This document shows, piece after piece, positions 6,282-7,111 of a stretch of DNA of 7,111 nt. The stretch's first letter is position 1. Each line of letters begins with the position of its first letter. The translations under genes and the position numbers were made by a program. The notes under the pieces were generated by a model. That model did no database searches, was not told the origin of the DNA, and saw only the letters and a list, made by a program, of their open reading frames with translations. This stretch comes from Methanosarcinaceae archaeon (GTDB lineage: Archaea > Halobacteriota > Methanosarcinia > Methanosarcinales > Methanosarcinaceae): contig DQIO01000206.1 in NCBI GenBank assembly GCA_020793555.1, forward strand, positions 1 through 7,111, read 5' to 3'.

Positions 6282-6304
6282 GATACATTCATATTGAGTG
6301 TATC
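6282..6304 (+). terminator. Hairpin after the 152-aa gene (terminator or 3'-end structure)
   Basis: GATACATTCA (6282-6291) and TGAGTGTATC (6295-6304) form a 10-bp stem with one G-U wobble and a 3-base loop, 23 bp after the stop codon. There is no long T-run behind it, so it may stabilise or process the 3' end and not itself terminate transcription. As DNA it could also be a protein-binding dyad. Confidence 0.4.
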
Positions 6305-6355
6305 CCATTTCAACCTGCTTCATAAAGGAGTAATATAAGATACATTACAATTATA

Positions 6356-6373
6356 AACTGTATTCATACAGTT
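6356..6373. promoter_or_regulatory. Near-perfect palindrome in the hppA promoter region (candidate operator)
   Basis: AACTGTAT and ATACAGTT are perfect 8-bp arms separated by TC. After one A-A mismatch on either side the symmetry continues for three more base pairs (6352-6377). It overlaps one TATA-like box and lies 12 bp before a second, the position expected for a dimeric regulator. The regulator is unknown. Confidence 0.45.
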
Positions 6374-6384
6374 AATATGAATAA

Positions 6385-6392
6385 TTATAAAG
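6385..6392 (+). promoter_or_regulatory. Predicted TATA box of hppA (with an upstream duplicate)
   Basis: TTATAAAG at 6385-6392 predicts initiation near 6412 and a leader of about 37 nt. The same AATTATAAA string occurs 34 bp upstream at 6349-6357, so two alternative starts are possible, the upstream one overlapped by the palindrome. Confidence 0.4.
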
Positions 6393-6450
6393 TAAGCATT
6401 GTTATACTAAACATTCTGAAATAAATTTAAAAATTTATAGGAGTCTTAAT

Positions 6451-7111
6451 ATGGAGAATTTTGAGAACTTGGTCTATCTTGCTCCCCTCGCGGGTCTGAT
6501 AAGTCTGGTATTCTCTGCAATTTTCGCACGCAGTGTCTTGAAAGAAGAGACTGGTAATGAAGAAATGCAGTATATATCAGCCGCGATCCAGGAAGGCGCT
6601 ATGGCATATTTGAATCGTCAGTATAAAACAATCGCAGTGGTTGCAGTTATTCTTGCAGCGCTGATCTTTGCATTGCTGGATGACGGCGCAAAGCTTGCAT
6701 TTGGATTCATTGTAGGTGCAGTGAGTTCTGCACTTGCGGGATACGTTGGAATGAATGTATCAGTTCGTGCAAATGTAAGGACAACACAAGCTGCAACAAA
6801 AGGATTGCAAAAAGCAATGTCTGTAGCTTTCAGAGGCGGTGCGGTCACAGGTCTTGCGGTCGTTGGTCTTGCTCTTTTGGGTACAAGTGGTTTTTACATC
6901 ATTTTTGACGATGTAGACCTTGTTATCGGATTTGGTTTCGGTGCAAGTCTTATCAGTCTGTTCGCACGTGTTGGCGGCGGAATATTTACAAAGGCAGCCG
7001 ATGTAGGTGCAGATCTTGTTGGTAAGATCGAAGCAGGAATACCTGAAGATGATCCACGAAATGCAGGTGTCATTGCCGATAACGTTGGTGACAATGTAGG
7101 AGATTGTGCCG
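6451..7111 (+). CDS. hppA: Membrane-bound proton/sodium-translocating pyrophosphatase, N-terminal part (runs off right edge)
   Basis: The first 220 residues of an integral membrane pyrophosphatase, which couples hydrolysis of pyrophosphate to outward pumping of H+ or Na+. Start: ATG 6451 with AGGAG (6439-6443) at ideal spacing. A first membrane helix (about 8-26) is followed by the conserved [20 protein letters not shown] stretch (37-56), further membrane segments near 60-76 and 81-100, the FRGGAVTGL block (about 128-136), and then the substrate-binding signature [20 protein letters not shown] (about 170-189) with [14 protein letters not shown] and [11 protein letters not shown] before the edge. 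The aspartates and lysines that hold Mg-pyrophosphate in this part are all present. Family length is about 650-800 residues, so under a third is seen. The residue deciding potassium dependence lies outside the window, so pump subtype cannot be told. Confidence 0.96.
   Translation, partial: MENFENLVYLAPLAGLISLVFSAIFARSVLKEETGNEEMQYISAAIQEGAMAYLNRQYKTIAVVAVILAALIFALLDDGAKLAFGFIVGAVSSALAGYVGMNVSVRANVRTTQAATKGLQKAMSVAFRGGAVTGLAVVGLALLGTSGFYIIFDDVDLVIGFGFGASLISLFARVGGGIFTKAADVGADLVGKIEAGIPEDDPRNAGVIADNVGDNVGDCA

Noticed and set aside
6325..6330. AAGGAG ribosome-site-like string between the 152-aa gene and hppA
   Set aside because: No ATG, GTG or TTG at usable spacing with an open frame behind it.

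Overview
The window looks like a chromosomal segment of a methanogenic euryarchaeon, most likely a Methanosarcinales-type organism. The reasons are an FtsZ2-type tubulin homologue next to a CdrS-like ribbon-helix-helix regulator, an archaeal dihydropteroate-synthase-like fusion protein of the kind found in organisms that make methanopterin, an archaeal single-component TctA-family permease, a membrane pyrophosphatase, archaeal TATA-type promoters and moderate G+C. The genus cannot be fixed from the sequence alone.

Layout. Bases 1-415 (minus) are the C-terminal part of a type I restriction HsdR subunit. It runs off the left edge and has no room for the helicase/nuclease part, so it is probably a 5'-truncated relic. 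Bases 475-2244 (minus) hold a two-gene unit: a Roadblock/LC7 protein followed by a TctA-family membrane transporter. Bases 2245-2727 are a 483-bp divergent intergenic region. It contains the Roadblock promoter, a 209-bp segment bounded by imperfect inverted repeats (a possible MITE or IS relic), a TATA box for the rightward unit, and a 99-bp array of nine 11-bp units built on the palindromic heptamer GTCWGAC. Bases 2728-4141 (plus) encode the 58-aa CdrS-like regulator and FtsZ2, followed by a T-rich terminator. Bases 4293-6259 (plus) encode the three-part dihydropteroate-synthase-like protein and an unrecognised 152-aa protein 14 bp behind it. Bases 6260-6450 hold a hairpin and a palindrome beside two TATA-like boxes. 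From 6451 to the right edge is the N-terminal third or so of a membrane-bound pyrophosphatase.

How the parts fit. The cdrS-ftsZ2 pair is a cell-division module: in haloarchaea CdrS is a transcription factor that controls ftsZ2. The helically phased heptamer array directly ahead of cdrS is the most striking feature of the window. It is well suited to cooperative binding by a small ribbon-helix-helix dimer, so autoregulation of the division module by its own product is a natural hypothesis. It has not been shown here. The other genes are metabolic (pterin cofactor synthesis, pyrophosphate-driven ion pumping), transport, or of unknown role, and show no clear link to division other than position.
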